Below are positions 11,223-24,482 of a stretch of 64,000 nucleotides of DNA, in pieces. Location: contig JBEWZL010000300.1 in NCBI GenBank assembly GCA_045837725.1, positions 62,001-126,000 of the forward strand, written 5' to 3'. The number at the start of each line of letters is the position of its first letter. Within the stretch, counting starts at the first letter, position 1. The position numbers and the translations under genes were made by a program. The notes under the pieces are model-generated. The model did not search any database. It was not told the DNA's origin and was given only the letters and a program-made list of their open reading frames with translations. Origin of the DNA: Vermamoeba vermiformis (lineage: Eukaryota > Tubulinea > Echinamoebida).

Positions 11223-14200
11223 TTAGCTCAACGGTGTTCTAATAAGTGATTTTAAGCATTCTTCGATCGATTTGAAGTAATCTGACGTCTTAGTTTGCTG
11301 TTCTTTCGTCAGATTCGATTTTCCTAAAAATTTTGCCAGATCTCGACTAACTCGGCCTATTTGCGTTTCAATCTCGGTGCCTAATTCATCTCGGACTTTT
11401 CTTCGGACCAATTCGCTGTACTTGGGCGTGATATAAACTCCGATATGCGCCATGACGATGTGGATCGTGTGTTCGATAATATACAACAGCATTGATATCT
11501 GGGCCTTATTATCATTGCTATCATTTGCCACCATTGATTTTCTCAGATTAACATTGCAAATATGCAAACAGCTGAGCAAGGTGCCCAAGGACGGTGTTTC
11601 ATGAAAATTTGTGTCGATCTGCGGCGTGAACAGCGGCTGAAAAGTCATCGAGGCATCGTCTTCGTCGATCATATCGAGATCGGATTGACCATATTTGGCA
11701 GGTGTCAAGCGACTAGCCAATGACAGCGAGTTGCGCAAGATGTGCCAGACCAGGGCCTCGATCTTGCCCACGAATGGCATGTCGCTGATTTTGATCTCAT
11801 TTGCAGCTGTTGAATCTGTCGTGGGCTTGCTAGGGCTCGGCGGAACAATAGGCGCTGGTTTGCCTTCAACATCTATCAAAACAAGTCCATATCAGTAAAC
11901 ATCCCAATCGAATTGAACTTGTTTAATTCCATAAAAGGAAATTTTCAGTGAAAATTGTGTAATATCAGTGTTATCAACAAGGTCCGTAGATAAGATTTGT
12001 TATAATTTTCAGTGAAAATTTCCTTTTTTGGAAGTCCAGTACTTACTACGTGTAGGTTTCTTATGAGCCTTGCGTTCAGCCCCCGAGACAGGAGTGGACC
12101 ATTTGATCAGTTGCGGGCTGTGCACTAACAACAGCGTGGCACTTTGAATGTTTTTCAAGGTCAAGTTCTGCAAACGAGTGGCGAGTCTGTCCATCGAGAA
12201 CTGCCAGCGCGTTTGATATCGACCGAGTGCCCACATCAATGCCGTGACTCTTTCAGTCTCGTCCAAGCTAGCGATGCTCAAGCACGGGTGATCGGTGCTG
12301 GATCCGGTCTGACTCGGTGCGGAGGTCGAGCTGAGCGATGATTTCTTGGCCATAGCTTTCTCCTTCAGTTCTTGCGAGATGTCTGTTTTGCGCGTTTGCG
12401 AGAAGTCGAGCACTTTGACAATTCGATCTTGGTACATCCACACGAATTGGAACACCTAAAAATAGCAGCATTTACCGTTAGCAACGTAACTTCAATTGCG
12501 ACCACTATTATTATTGTCCAATATCTAAAGAACGGATAACCCGATGTTTTTCTGTGTTAAAATTCGTTGTGTAGATTTTTTGAATGACGGGTGTCACTTT
12601 GCATTTTTTCACGTGTCATGGGCAAAGATATTTTTTGTTATTTGTACGTACTTGATCGACAAATTTTTCAGCAACACCAAGTGACTGCAACAGCGTCGTG
12701 ACGAGACTCAACGTGTAGCACCATACTTTGTGCCAGCCGTTGCGCTCGCCTTGTTCGGAGTACGGGAACATTTTTTGGCTAGAAAATGTTAGCAAAGAAA
12801 CAAACACGTTCCAAAAAAGGATATCTGTTTCATGATCGGCACTTACGTGGCAAAAATAGCAAAAGATTCGTTGCAGACAGCCATCATGATTTGTTGCACG
12901 GCCAGTACTTCACTCATTGTTTGCGTTTGTGCGAGAGTTAAAAATAGAACTAAAATCGCTTGGGCAAGATCCGAGTCCTAAACAATTCGTTAGAAAACAA
13001 GTTTGCCAAAAAAGGAAGGAAATTTTTGCATTTTTCACGGTACCTTTTGCGCGTTGAGAACGAACGAGAGGTCATTGACTAATCGGGAAATTGTTCCGTG
13101 GACAGTCAGTTGTGACAGCAAGACTTGCGAATCCAAATAATTTCTGCAAATAACCTCGAGAATGGCCAAACTGGTTATTTTCAAGGTCGAAAATTCCAAG
13201 CAGGCGAGAACATTCGGCAAAATCAGCATTGTCTTTTGCGCCAAATCTTCGGACCATTTGCCTTCAGTCTTCAGCAGCGTCAAAATGGTGCTTAATAATG
13301 TTTGGACCTGCATAACATTAAACCTCATTAGCACATTTCCTTTTTAAGAAAACTACTCAGAAATACCGTTCATGAAAATTAATTAAATTTCATACGACCT
13401 AGATTCCTTTTAAGGAAATTTTAAGACGTTGTATGACGTGAAATTTCACGCGAACTGATCACGTGATTACTCACCAATCGTGGATCGTTGTGCAAATTGT
13501 CCATGGCACTCTGCAAGCAGACAGCGAGTGAACTCAGTGCAGCAACAATGCGCGGTCCACCAGCCATTTCTCGACCACCATTTCTAGCCACAACAGCGAG
13601 GGCTAAAGCCACGGAGAATGAAGTCGGTGAAGTAGCGGCGAGTCTGCGGGCCAGTGCTTCGGTCTCGGTGGGCGTGGCTTTGGCTAACTCTGATTGACGA
13701 ACTACCAGGACCTGTTGGACAATAAGGTCAAAACTAAGAATACATCTAAAGACAAGCAAGAAAAATTATGTGTTAATTTCAGGTAAATTTGATGTGAATT
13801 TGCAAATTTTGTTCTAAGAACAGATCCGCTAAAATTGAGGAATGTTAAAATATGATTGAATGAAATAAAAATGAACTATAGGTCAGTTAATGTGGGGTAT
13901 TATGAGACGTACCTGTACGAAAGAGCTCCAATTGGTCAAGACCTGAGCCTGTGCGTCAATCAGTGACAAGTGCTCGTTGACTTGTTGTGCCATGCGAATG
14001 ACACTTTGACACTTTTCTTCGAGCTGCAAACCTGTTTGATTTGCAAACATGGATACCGGCTCGGCGATAAGTTCATTTGCAGATAAAATTGTTCCGCTCA
14101 AGCCAAACTTCTTCTTCAACAGCGCTGCATCGTAATAATAATTCTTGCCGTAGAATTTTTCCGTCTCTAACACCACGCAGGCCTCGGCGTCAATATTCAT

Positions 14201-17200
14201 CTTGTGACACTCCGCAACGAATTTTTTCTTCAGTTCGGGGTCGTAGTTTGTGCGGGTATATGTTCTAATAATAGAAAAATTAGAAAAATCCACTGAAAAT
14301 GATTCATGAAGCATTGTATCGATAAGTCGACATGTCTTGCTGACGGTCTGGGAAGTCTCCCAGGCAATCAAAGATAAAATTTCTGCAAAGACTTACTCGA
14401 TCCAATTGAGCACAGTGCGTTCTTCGCGGTACTTTTTGATAGCTGATTGAAGTGTCGCATCGAGCGGACCGTTCTTAGGCACGTAAAATATTTCCAACGA
14501 CAAAATCTTCAAGATCCAGCAGTGACTCAACAATCTGTAACATTCAGCTGAATGTTCGGTCTCTTCTTGGTCCACACTAGCGTTCGTGTTGTTCAACGGA
14601 TCTGCGTACGGATCTTTTTCGAGAGGTTTCAGAAGCATTGCCCAGAAGTTGTCTTTCTTTCTTAAAAAGGAAATAATGTTTTGATGCTCCGGTGCGATCT
14701 TCCATAACGAGCACATGAAGTAAAGTGCCTCAGAGTAGAGTCTCGGGTGCCTGTTTGACACGTGTCACAAAAAATGTCAAAGGATTAACAACACTTACAG
14801 CTTGACAATGAGATCTTGCTCTTTCATGAACGATAAAATAATGTCAATGCAGCTCTTAGCAGTTGATTCGTCAGATCCATCGTGTTGTGCATCTTTTTGA
14901 TCAGAAGTTGTCGGAATATTAATGAATAATTCCGCAAGGCCGGGCTGCGTGTCCAATGAAGTCGTAATTAATCTCAAAATAGCCACTTTTAAGTCCAAAA
15001 TTTCTCTTCTGTCGCTCAGTTTCCATAAGAAAGTTGTTCGGAGTTGTTCCGATTGATCCCCAAAAAAGGCAATCAATGAAGGAGCACGACCAGAGCCACT
15101 GCCAACATTGCACAAAATCGTCAAAACTCTCGTTGCCAATAAAGGCAATTGCTAAACAAATCATTAGCTTTTTCTCGAGGAAAAAGAATTGGTTACTTAC
15201 AGAATTGTACGAGAAATTAATGTACGATGCAATAACATAGACCAAGTCGCTGTTATTTTTGCCAACTTTTCTTGAAAAGATTGAGTATTCCAACGATGAA
15301 ATTGCCTGAAATTAAATTAATAAAAATCGTTAAAAAAGTATTGCGGACACTTACGTCATTATCTTTAAGCAACAAAACGCTTTCAAGCACTGAAAAACTC
15401 AACAATACTAATTGTTCGAGAGTTTGGCCTTCTTTGATTCTTCGTCTATTGAGCATGTACTAAAAATAGAAAAAAATTGATTTAGCGTGAAAAATATTTG
15501 CAAAGACATGATCTGAATACGTACCTCGATTAAAAATGGCCCAGTAGCGATAATATTTAGCAAACTGTGATGGAAACTAGCGTCGTTCAATAGAGACTGT
15601 AACAACGAGTGTTTCAAGGTGTGACTCTTATTAACGTTGCCACGCGGGTACTCGTCCTTGAGAATAGCGTGGAATATCTTGAGCACTTTAGTGCCGAGTT
15701 CCCAACGGTCCAAAATTGATTTGTAATGCCATGACTCGTAATACGCGAACAAATTTCTCACGTAAGTCAAGTACGGGAAAAAGTCATTCGGCGACAACTA
15801 CAAAGATATTAATACCTCTATAATATTATATAATATTATAATGCACTCACGACTGCATCTTTGTTCCATCGCTGGAAGTAAGTCAAGAGGCTGGCCAACA
15901 GATCCAAAAATGATAATGTCACGGGGTAATCGCCCTTCACACTCTCAACTGAGTCCAATAACTGTCGAATAGCACCAGTATACGAGTCACTGCGCTTAGA
16001 AAAGTCGAGAATGCCCGTGCTCTTAATGTATTGCCAAACCGATGCGGGATCCTGGATCGCGTAACCTTTCAAGCAGCTCACACAAGCGCTATGTACTTGT
16101 TAATACCATGCTATAATAGTAGCAGCCTAGACCTACCCTAAGAGCTCTAAGGATGGATTGGCAGCTTGAGAGTAATGTCTCAAAATGATGAACAATCTCG
16201 CGATGATGTTCGATTTGTCGATGCCAGCGTCTTGCAAGTACGTAATTCCTTTAGGCAACACATAATAATCTGTTAAGTGCTCGTGTAGTGATGTCGAAAT
16301 AGCCTATAGTAGGGATTAGTATGAAATTCTTAAAGTCAAAAATGAAGTGCAGATCCAATGGTACGAAAAACTTACGGAATCTTTTGAGATTAAACTCGCC
16401 AATAATTCGAGCGTTAATTGCAAGTGACTTGTGTTTGAATCAGTCAATCTTCCGCCCGACAGAATGCGTTGAATAAATCCATCGATGGCCGAGAAAAACA
16501 CGGTCCACGCTGAATAACGCACGCGCCACTCGATAATAGTCGATGACTTTTGATCTTGTTCCACTGCAAATAATCTGCCAACGGCACCTGCAGGAAGTTC
16601 TATATTGTCTATTAAGAGCGGGTGTCGAACTCTGACCGCTGGCACGTCGGTCATAGTCAACTCTTCGATCGCATCTGATCCACTTTGGTCTGCCCAAGCT
16701 TGTCGATAATATGACAAATCCGACAAGAAATTAAATCTACATATAAAAGTTAATTAATTGAGTAAAGTCGACCGCCTAAACCGTTGTAAAAGTTTCAGAT
16801 GTACTTACACAATGGCGGCACAATGAGCGTCACCAGCAAGAGGAGTCAATATTCTCATCAATGGTGAAAATTCATACGGGAAACAACGATGCGCTGAGTC
16901 TAACAACGATCGCAAAGCTTCACGCGGATAATCTTGTTCCCAGAATTGACGTGCCAACATGGCTTGACCCTAGCAACAAATATCATTAGGATTGTAATAA
17001 TAAGCATTACTATTATCGATATTACTTGGAAAACAATGCGATGGAAGTCAATGAATCTCGGTTGATGTTGATGATCGATCGGGAAGGCAGTCAAAATAAT
17101 GTTCAAAAGCCCTTTCAGCACGCTCTTGTAGCCCGTCAAATTGACCTAAAAATTAATACAATTATAAGTACATAATACATATTAACTATAAATATTTGGC

Positions 17201-18914
17201 TTGTTACGTACATCGTCTACGGTGAAGCCTTGATCCAACACGACAATTAAGTAGTTAATTGAATCAAGCTCAAGTGCCTTTTGAATGAATGGCTTGTACG
17301 CAAAGTCCTATAATACCGTTAATATTACCATATAAATAACCAAATAACTGCGTCTTACTTCAGATCCGGTGATCTGGTTGATTCTGCACAACAACGAGCC
17401 CCAAGCAAAGAGAATAGGACCGTGTTCGACTATAGTACCCCATTCTGCCGTTGAAAAGCCTTCGTTAAGCGCTAATATTCCGTTATCTTTTCGTCTCAGC
17501 AGTTCCGTGGCGCTAAATTTTTAACTCGGTTAACTTGCCTAAAAAGGAAACTGTTTTTTCACTGAAACTTACGCCTCATCGAGCTCGTTGTCCAAGAAGC
17601 TTTCAAGGTTCAATATCTCGATCACAATTAATATACAAATGTAGCCCATCTTCTTTACAATGGCTCTACCAAACTCATTCAACATGCTATAGTGAGGGTG
17701 TTTCGTGCAAAATCCCTGCGTCTGTAATACAAATAATAAGATACCGTTAGGCAAGACAATAGTACTCGGCAAGCATAATTAATTGATAGTAGATATTGCC
17801 AATAGATTGCTTTAGTAAGGTACCTTGAACATCTGAATAAGTGACACGCGCTTGGCTGGCGAACAAATGACGCGCACGTAGTAAATCAAAAATATGACTT
17901 CTAACAGCGCTGACTGCTCGTTGACTAATTGAATGGCCCATTTTTCAGCTTGTTGACGTTGCTAATAATAAAATATTATGAAAAATGAATGCAAAAAAAG
18001 AAAAATCGATTAAAATTCTTACGAGAGACTTAGGCTGTTGCACTTCCCAACTCTTCTTATACGAGTTTATAATCTGTTCTTCGATCTTATTTACATTTGC
18101 ATCGACGAATTCAGATACGGCCGTAAAATAAGCATAGCCCTCGTCCAAACCTGAAACAAAAAAAATCAATAATTTTTCCAGGGAGGAAATTATTTTTGCT
18201 TACCATTGCGCAATAATGATGAAATAATTGTTAATAAGCATATTCTTTCGTCGTAATAATGTTCTGTAATCTAGATAACGAGATCCGGGTTAGAATGACA
18301 GATCCAAGTAACGTCAAGTTCTAGCTGCTAGTATTAATTATTTTAATGGTATTTACCTCTTCTAATGTCGTGTCATTATATTGAAATTTTTGGCCCTTAA
18401 CTTCTACACGAAGAAAATTTTGTAACACGCCAAAGCTCTGGTACTCGTCGAGGTTCTATTAAAATAATTAGTAAAAATGGCTGTTATATTATTTTATGAT
18501 TTTCTTACCAATCTAGCACTGATTTGGTTGACAAATGTTTTTTGTTGCGCATCCACTTCATAAGTTCGACCTCGCCATTCTACTTTGCCGCCCTGAATTT
18601 TGTCTTTTGATTCTTTAGATGGTGTTTTATAATAATCCAATCCTTTTAATATTTTATCTTCATTTCGCTTCAATAGCTGGGCCTAAACACGAGTGAAAAA
18701 TAAATATTAGTTACAAGTCAACAAATAAATCTAAAAATGCTACGAAGATGTTATATATAATATATAATATTAACTATGATGATATAAATATTTTCATATT
18801 TATTTGGTGATGACTTACGATATTTTCATTTGTGATCGCTGGATCAGCTGACTCCAAAGTCTCTAGTAGCCTTCTGTTAGTAACATCCAGTCGCCTCAGC
18901 ACTTGGTCGGCCAT
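11223..18914 (-). CDS. NUP188: Nucleoporin NUP188
   Basis: A very large gene with more than 25 exons, encoding well over 1,500 residues of alpha-helical solenoid. The N-terminus matches NUP188: NEDKILKGLDYYKTPS, ITEHYYDERICLLTIISSLLRN, QQAEKWAIQLVNEQSALLEVIFLIYYV, and TQGFCTKHPHY...IVKKMGYICILIVIEILNLESF. NUP188 is a scaffold of the nuclear-pore inner ring, binding NUP93 and FG nucleoporins. The remaining exons are leucine-rich helices without motifs, and the C-terminus ends LKSLIRTPLS. The ATG at 18912-18914 opens MADQVLRRLDVTNRRLLETL. NUP205/NUP192 is the alternative, but the DYYKTPS and HYYDERICLL blocks favour NUP188. Introns carry several CC(A/T)6GG sites, one TGACACGTGTCA palindrome and a 28-base inverted repeat. 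Confidence 0.87.
11929..12031. repeat. 28-base inverted repeat in a NUP188 intron
   Basis: The arms 11929-11956 and 12004-12031 are reverse complements with about two mismatches, separated by 47 bases. Each arm starts or ends in a CArG-like site (CCATAAAAGG and CCTTTTTTGG) followed by GGAAATTTTCAGTGAAAATT-like sequence that is itself nearly palindromic. The transcript of this intron could fold into a long hairpin. Confidence 0.85.
14754..14767. promoter_or_regulatory. Palindrome TTTGACACGTGTCA, intronic (NUP188)
   Basis: The core TGACACGTGTCA lies just upstream of a NUP188 splice acceptor (read on the minus strand, ...GTGTCAAACAG). Confidence 0.6.
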
Positions 18915-19824
18915 TATATAGGATTATGCAACAATATAAGTTGAGCAACTGTTGCTTTTCGCTTGAACTTTTTGGGCGCCAAATAAATTTTTGGTTTTAT
19001 CCCATTTTATCAAGCTGAAAGACCACAAGAACGAGGATGTAGAGTCTTTATATTGGCGGCACACATAATAGAAGGTAAGAAACAAAATACCAACAATCTA
19101 ATCTGATCCCTCTTAATTTGTTTCTTTTACCGTGCTTGAATTGCACGTGCACAATCAAAAAAATTCAACCGATATTTTATTATATAAGTCATCATTTTTG
19201 TGAGGATAATTAAGATATTTTCTCGTGCATCAACCTTTTTCATGCCGATCAAAGACGGAATAACTGCTGCCGAACCCACAACCAATAAATTAATTTATAT
19301 CACTTCAATTAACATGACAAGTGAATTTTTCGGCTGCTAATGTGCGCGTAAATTACGAAATACAACTTTGACGGTTCGGACAATTTTTTTATCGAGCCGC
19401 GGCAATTATTCTTCCTGTTCTAATTAAACATGACTCTATATGAATATTTGCCTATATAATCAAAGAATACGAAAAGTAATTTGCAGCCGCAAATAGTGTG
19501 AATAGGGACCAATATTTGTCGCACAACACAAAATCAAATCTTTTGCGTACAAAAAGAATTAGCCGAGCATTTGCAGCTCGAATTAACGAAGTGATATAGC
19601 TATAATATGAAGTATATTTATGGCAATAAACGGCTTAATTGCGGAATCACATTAACGACCGCAGATCTCGAAAATATTTGATAGTTCCTAGTTTCTCCGC
19701 CGACGCCATTCGTCATCAAAATTAAATTTGATTCAATTTTGTTTATTACCATTGATTTATACTATTGGCCACCACAAGGCCGCGTTAGAAGGGTCATTTC
19801 TTTACCAGATCTTGCTACCCCAAC
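18915..19824. other. Long divergent intergenic region (NUP188 / PA-domain membrane protein)
   Basis: This is the longest gene-free stretch in the window (about 910 bases). It lies between divergent genes and should hold both promoters and 5' UTRs. The palindrome GCACGTGC is present near 19145. I see no conserved reading frame, tRNA or repeat. Confidence 0.5.
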
Positions 19825-22055
19825 ATGTCGCGCCAGAATCAACCGTTTGTTTATTGCCTTATTCTTATGGCAATTTTAGGAATGGTATTAATGCTTTTAA
19901 CGTTATCATATTAAATTACTATTAGCGTCATCACTTGTATTTTATTGTACTCAAACAGATCAAGTTACTAATTTGACTATTAAATCAGACCAATGCCACT
20001 CTAGTGACGGTCATTAGAAACGAAACGACTATATATCAAACGGCTAGAACTGGATTCTGCAAACAAGATTTCGTTAACGTTACTGGACCAGTTCTGGTTG
20101 CGTATCCAACAACGGCGTGCTCCGATCTGACTAATGGCGATGCATTATATGGAGCTATTGTTATTGTAGATACCGGCAATTGCAGTCCTCAAGATAAGAT
20201 TAGAGTGGTCCAGAAATATGGCGCTGTTGTAAGTCTTGAGCGATCAACTTTTTAGTAGAAAGATCTACTGCTTGCCAAGCACGAAAAAATCGCAAATTAT
20301 CGTAATAATATGATATAATAGCACGTATATTAACGTTATATGCATAGGCCGTCATCTACCGTGATACCAATCCCGAGATCGGACGAGATTTTGCAACTTC
20401 TGATGGCAAACCGTTTGATGACTTGCTTATTCCCTGCGCATTCATTTCTATTTATGTACGTACCATATAATATTGGTTTGTTATTATTGGTCGCAAGAAT
20501 CCAATGTCAAAGCTTCGAAAAGTTCGGTGGATCGCGGGATGCAGATCTAATGTAGCCCAAACAAAGCGAATGGTTATTAGAAGTTATTATAATATGCTCC
20601 TGTTGCGATTTAAAATGCCGTCCAAAACGAAACACCAAATCACAAATATAAATATCAGAAATAACTCAAAAGTCTGACGATCTGATCTAATAATTGTTTT
20701 TTTAAATAGGACGGCTATACTATCGAAGGAATCGTAGCGAAGAATGTCAGCATAGACGGTTCATTATCATCTCGTACGTTTTTGCAGCGGAATTACTCTT
20801 TCCTTTTATAGACCGATTAATTTTTGCGATCTAAATTAATTTTCTTAAACTTTTAGAGATTAGTATTTGGGAAGAAGTAATGTTATCTCCGGCCACACTA
20901 GGCATATGGATCGTTATTCATATTCTTCATCTCGGGGTTATAATCTTGGGCGTTGTTCTGCTAATTCAGAATATCCGAGCTAAGCGTCACAAGAAGAAGA
21001 AAATATTGCCTACTGTTATTATTCCGCTCATTATTGCGAGTTGTATTGGTAAGCGTCAACTTCAAGCTTCTCACGTACCGGATTTAGATCGGATTTAATT
21101 CTTCCTTTCTTTTAGCCCGCATCTTCAGTCATTTAATGGGATCCTATGCGCAAGCTTACACTATTACGACACCCGAGCGCGTATTAAACCCGCACTGGAC
21201 CATTCCTTCGCTATTGTACGCGATCGCAGAAAGTTTATTGCAAGTCGGCTATTGTGTTCTTGCATTCAGTTGGTATAGCGCAATTTCGTCTAAGAAGAGA
21301 ATCGTCCCCGATGCTATTAAGAAAATGAGACGACCAGTAATGATCGTGTCTATCGTAAGTCACATCTCTCGAGATTCGATTCTAGATCTTTGTTCTAACG
21401 AATAACTGCTTTCCGTAGGTTATTGGTACCGTTCAAATTATTGGATTTTTAGTTGCTACACTCTTATGGGTCTCAGTCATCACGCTAATTTTTGGAGTTG
21501 TAATTATGGCATTTTGGCTGGTACGTGCAGTCTTAGATCAGCTTAGAAATCCATACGCTAAATCTAAATATACTATAGGCGCTGACTATTACGTATATTA
21601 TTGCTGCCGTTAAGTTGTATAAAGCTCTTGATCTTAAAAACGCGTACCAATCACCCGAACAAAAACGCAAGATCCACATGGTAAGTCCGTTAGATCCAAT
21701 TCAAATTTACAATATCACTAATAATATTATACTACAGTTTATTAAGAAGGTAGTGGCACTTACTATCGCCTTCTTTTTGAATTTTGTGGCTGGTTTACTT
21801 CAAGTTACTGTTGGTGGCAATGCGCTGGCCTATCTCGACATTGTTTATCCGTTCTTCTTATCTGGAGCTATATTAGCCTCTATGGTCATCACTATGCTTG
21901 CATTCTTCCGCGTAGATTATTCCGTCAATACTTCCTCGCATAGCAGCAACTCGAGCAAACCGTCGGCTAAATCGAGATCGAACACTACAACGACTGCTTT
22001 AGTGCCTGTTAATGTTGACGGCGATCCTTCGACGAAGATAGAAAACCAATTATAG
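19825..22055 (+). CDS. PA-domain multi-pass membrane protein (receptor-like)
   Basis: The start ATG at 19825 gives MSRQNQPFVYCLILMAILG, a signal sequence, spliced to TNATLVTVIRNETTIYQ. A lumenal protease-associated (PA) fold follows: GPVLVAYPTTACSDL, YGAIVIVDTGNCSPQDKIRVVQKYGAVAVIYRD. Then about seven hydrophobic segments: IWIVIHILHLGVIILGVVLL, ILPTVIIPLIIASCI, SLLYAIAESLLQVGYCVLAF, VIGTVQIIGFLVATLLWVSV, LTITYIIAAV, VVALTIAFFLNFVAGLLQV and YPFFLSGAILASMVITMLAF. The cytosolic tail is Ser/Thr-rich and ends KIENQL. PA domains occur in vacuolar sorting receptors, RING ligases and peptidases; no protease or RING motif is seen. A receptor or sorting role is a guess. Confidence 0.68.
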
Positions 22056-22273
22056 AATTGTAACGACTTATTTTGTATTATTACTGAAATTTATTTTATT
22101 CAATTTGAGATCTAATGGCGACCGTTATTTACAAAGATGCTATGCCTTAATAATCGCGCGTTTAAATCGTTAGTCAATCCACTTTTCCCACGAGGTAGCT
22201 TAGTTATTCCGCGACATTTTATTTGAAAGTATCATTTTCGTCAGCCGCTTGAAAGTTGAACAACAGTTGTAAT

Positions 22274-24354
22274 ATGGAGCACGAAGGCATTATTTTAGTT
22301 ACCGAGCTACAAGATGAAATATTAGGGTTAGCTGGCTATTGCGACGCTGTCAGGTAAATTGCTGAATCCGTTCCTTCAACGATGACAATAAATTCTCGAA
22401 TTCTTAACGTTATTAATAACTGTACATTGTATCTATACGATACTATAATATCTAAACTATTTGCAAAGCAAAATTCTATTTTAATTTTCAAATAAATACT
22501 AATAATGTCGTACAGGTGGAAAACGGTTTCCAAGCACTGGAATAAAGTGATAATTCACCATTTAAATACTGCAAAAATAAAGGTAAATAGTCATCGTTAG
22601 ATTTACGAAATTTAATTGAGTATTTTTCAGATGCTGCCGAAAGATCGACTGCAGGTAGCTTTAGCGAAGTTAAAACTTAGAGATATTACGCCAACTACAG
22701 ATCAAATTAAAATATTGCAAGAAAGTAAGCTTAATTCAATCCTTATCTGAAAAGTTTACTTTTTTTGACAACCTTTCAGTTTACGATCTGGATGGGGTTA
22801 GAACGTTCCTTTCGCACGCCACTGAAAACTTTGCGGATATGTTTGCTATTGGTCGCTCGGTTATGTTTATTTGGTTTTATGCTCACGATGAATACGTGCT
22901 GTTTAAACAAATAGTCTCGGATTTGAAGCAGATGCGTAAGTTCTTCCAATCAATATTAACCTTAATTACTACACAAAAATATTATTCAATAATTAATAAT
23001 ATTTTTACTAAACTAATGGCTTGTTGGTCCAAAAAAAGTCTAATCTTAGAATATTAAATTGATTTGGATCTGTTTTTAATGCACGACTATTTCCTTACTT
23101 GTATATTATCTGATTTATTACCATATTAGGACATAATCGATTCGATTGGTTTATCATGTACTGTGCTGAGCTGCATTTTATTCTACCGTATCTTACACTG
23201 TGTGCTGCGCCTGAGTTAGATCTGCTCGGCGTTGAAATTGCAAAAGTCGTGGACCAATTTTTAACCGATATTAATGCTAATAATATCGATGGCACACCTA
23301 CCTATCAACAAGCAATGCAACACGAAGAAAAGTATATCGAACTGTTGGAAAGAATGTTTGCAATGATTAAAGCCACCGCTGATAACAAAATTTCACCGTA
23401 AGTTTTCCGAAATAATGATAAATCATCGCGAAGATGAAATTTCCTAATTTGGTAATATTTGCAGAGACATGCTCACAGCGTTACAAGTGCTGAAAAGTGA
23501 TCTACAGCCGATTGCAAACAACAGTGATCGCAGACCGGAGAATTTTTTCGTACCGATCTGTTATTTCTTGAACAAAGCGTTTGTTAATGTCCGTAAGTAT
23601 CCCTTCTCTTACCATATTAGGAAAACACACATGAACATTAGTTGATATATCGCAAGAAAATTTTTTTTCCTTCAATTGAAATAGATAGTCAAACACGTAA
23701 ATATGACGATCCCACGATTTTTATTCCAAATATAGTAAACCACGTGATTATTATTATTCCGCTAGCATGCGGCTCTTAGAATGTTTTTTTTCATTCAATT
23801 TCAGAGTTCTCAGAACAACTTCGATTTATAGTTCCAATGCTAATTTAATGTATTTTTCTCAGCGAACGGAGCCGCTAAACAATTTTTGCGCGGAAATTTG
23901 TCGTTGCTTGCGAGTCAGATAGTGCGCAAGCAGATCTTAGATGACATTGACCACAGAATCATAGAAAGGTTTCATTCACGTGTTATCGATATATTTGATG
24001 GTTGTTTGGTAAGTACGCTGCGTGGCTAAAGTAATCCCAGCAATAGCTATTCGAATCCAATCATTTCCAAAAATAGAAATTTTTCGTACTGGATCAGATC
24101 TCATTTCTTTTGTAGTAAATATTAGTATAACTATGCAAGAATATTCTATTGAGGTTTAATATTAATGTATTTAATAGAAAGGAACGCCTCCAGTCACGTA
24201 CAGGATTAAAGATCCGATCATGCCAGTAACCCCGGCTATATTCATAAACTGCATCGAAGAGTTGATTAAAGCTCGTAACCTCGCAATTCGTAATATACAG
24301 GCAGATGTTGAAGCATTGCTGAATAATGATTTGTATAATCTACCTCCCCAATAA
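22274..24354 (+). CDS. Unrecognised helical protein with F-box-like N-terminus
   Basis: About nine exons from MEHEGIILVTELQDEILGLAGYCDAVRWKTVSKHWNKVI to DLYNLPPQ. The first 40 residues resemble an F-box (a leucine-rich start, then C--AVRWKTVSKHW in the usual place of the VSK-W motif), which would bind SKP1; the match is weak. The rest is alpha-helical with no motif I recognise: MFAIGRSVMFIWFYAHDEYVLF, FIMYCAELHFILPYLTLCAAPEL, AKQFLRGNLSLLASQIVRKQIL, and INCIEELIKARNLAIRN. It has no signal peptide or membrane segment. It is convergent with the glycosyltransferase (128 bases between stops). Several introns carry CCATATTAGG or CCTAATTTGG sites. Confidence 0.55.
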
Positions 24355-24482
24355 AATTACGTGGATTTGGATCAACTCCGAACATGATTTTGACCTGATC
24401 TATGCCAGTGCATTATACTTTTAAGCGCATTTTATATACATTTGGGTATTTACAAGGTCAATTAAACTCATTAGTGGCCAGT

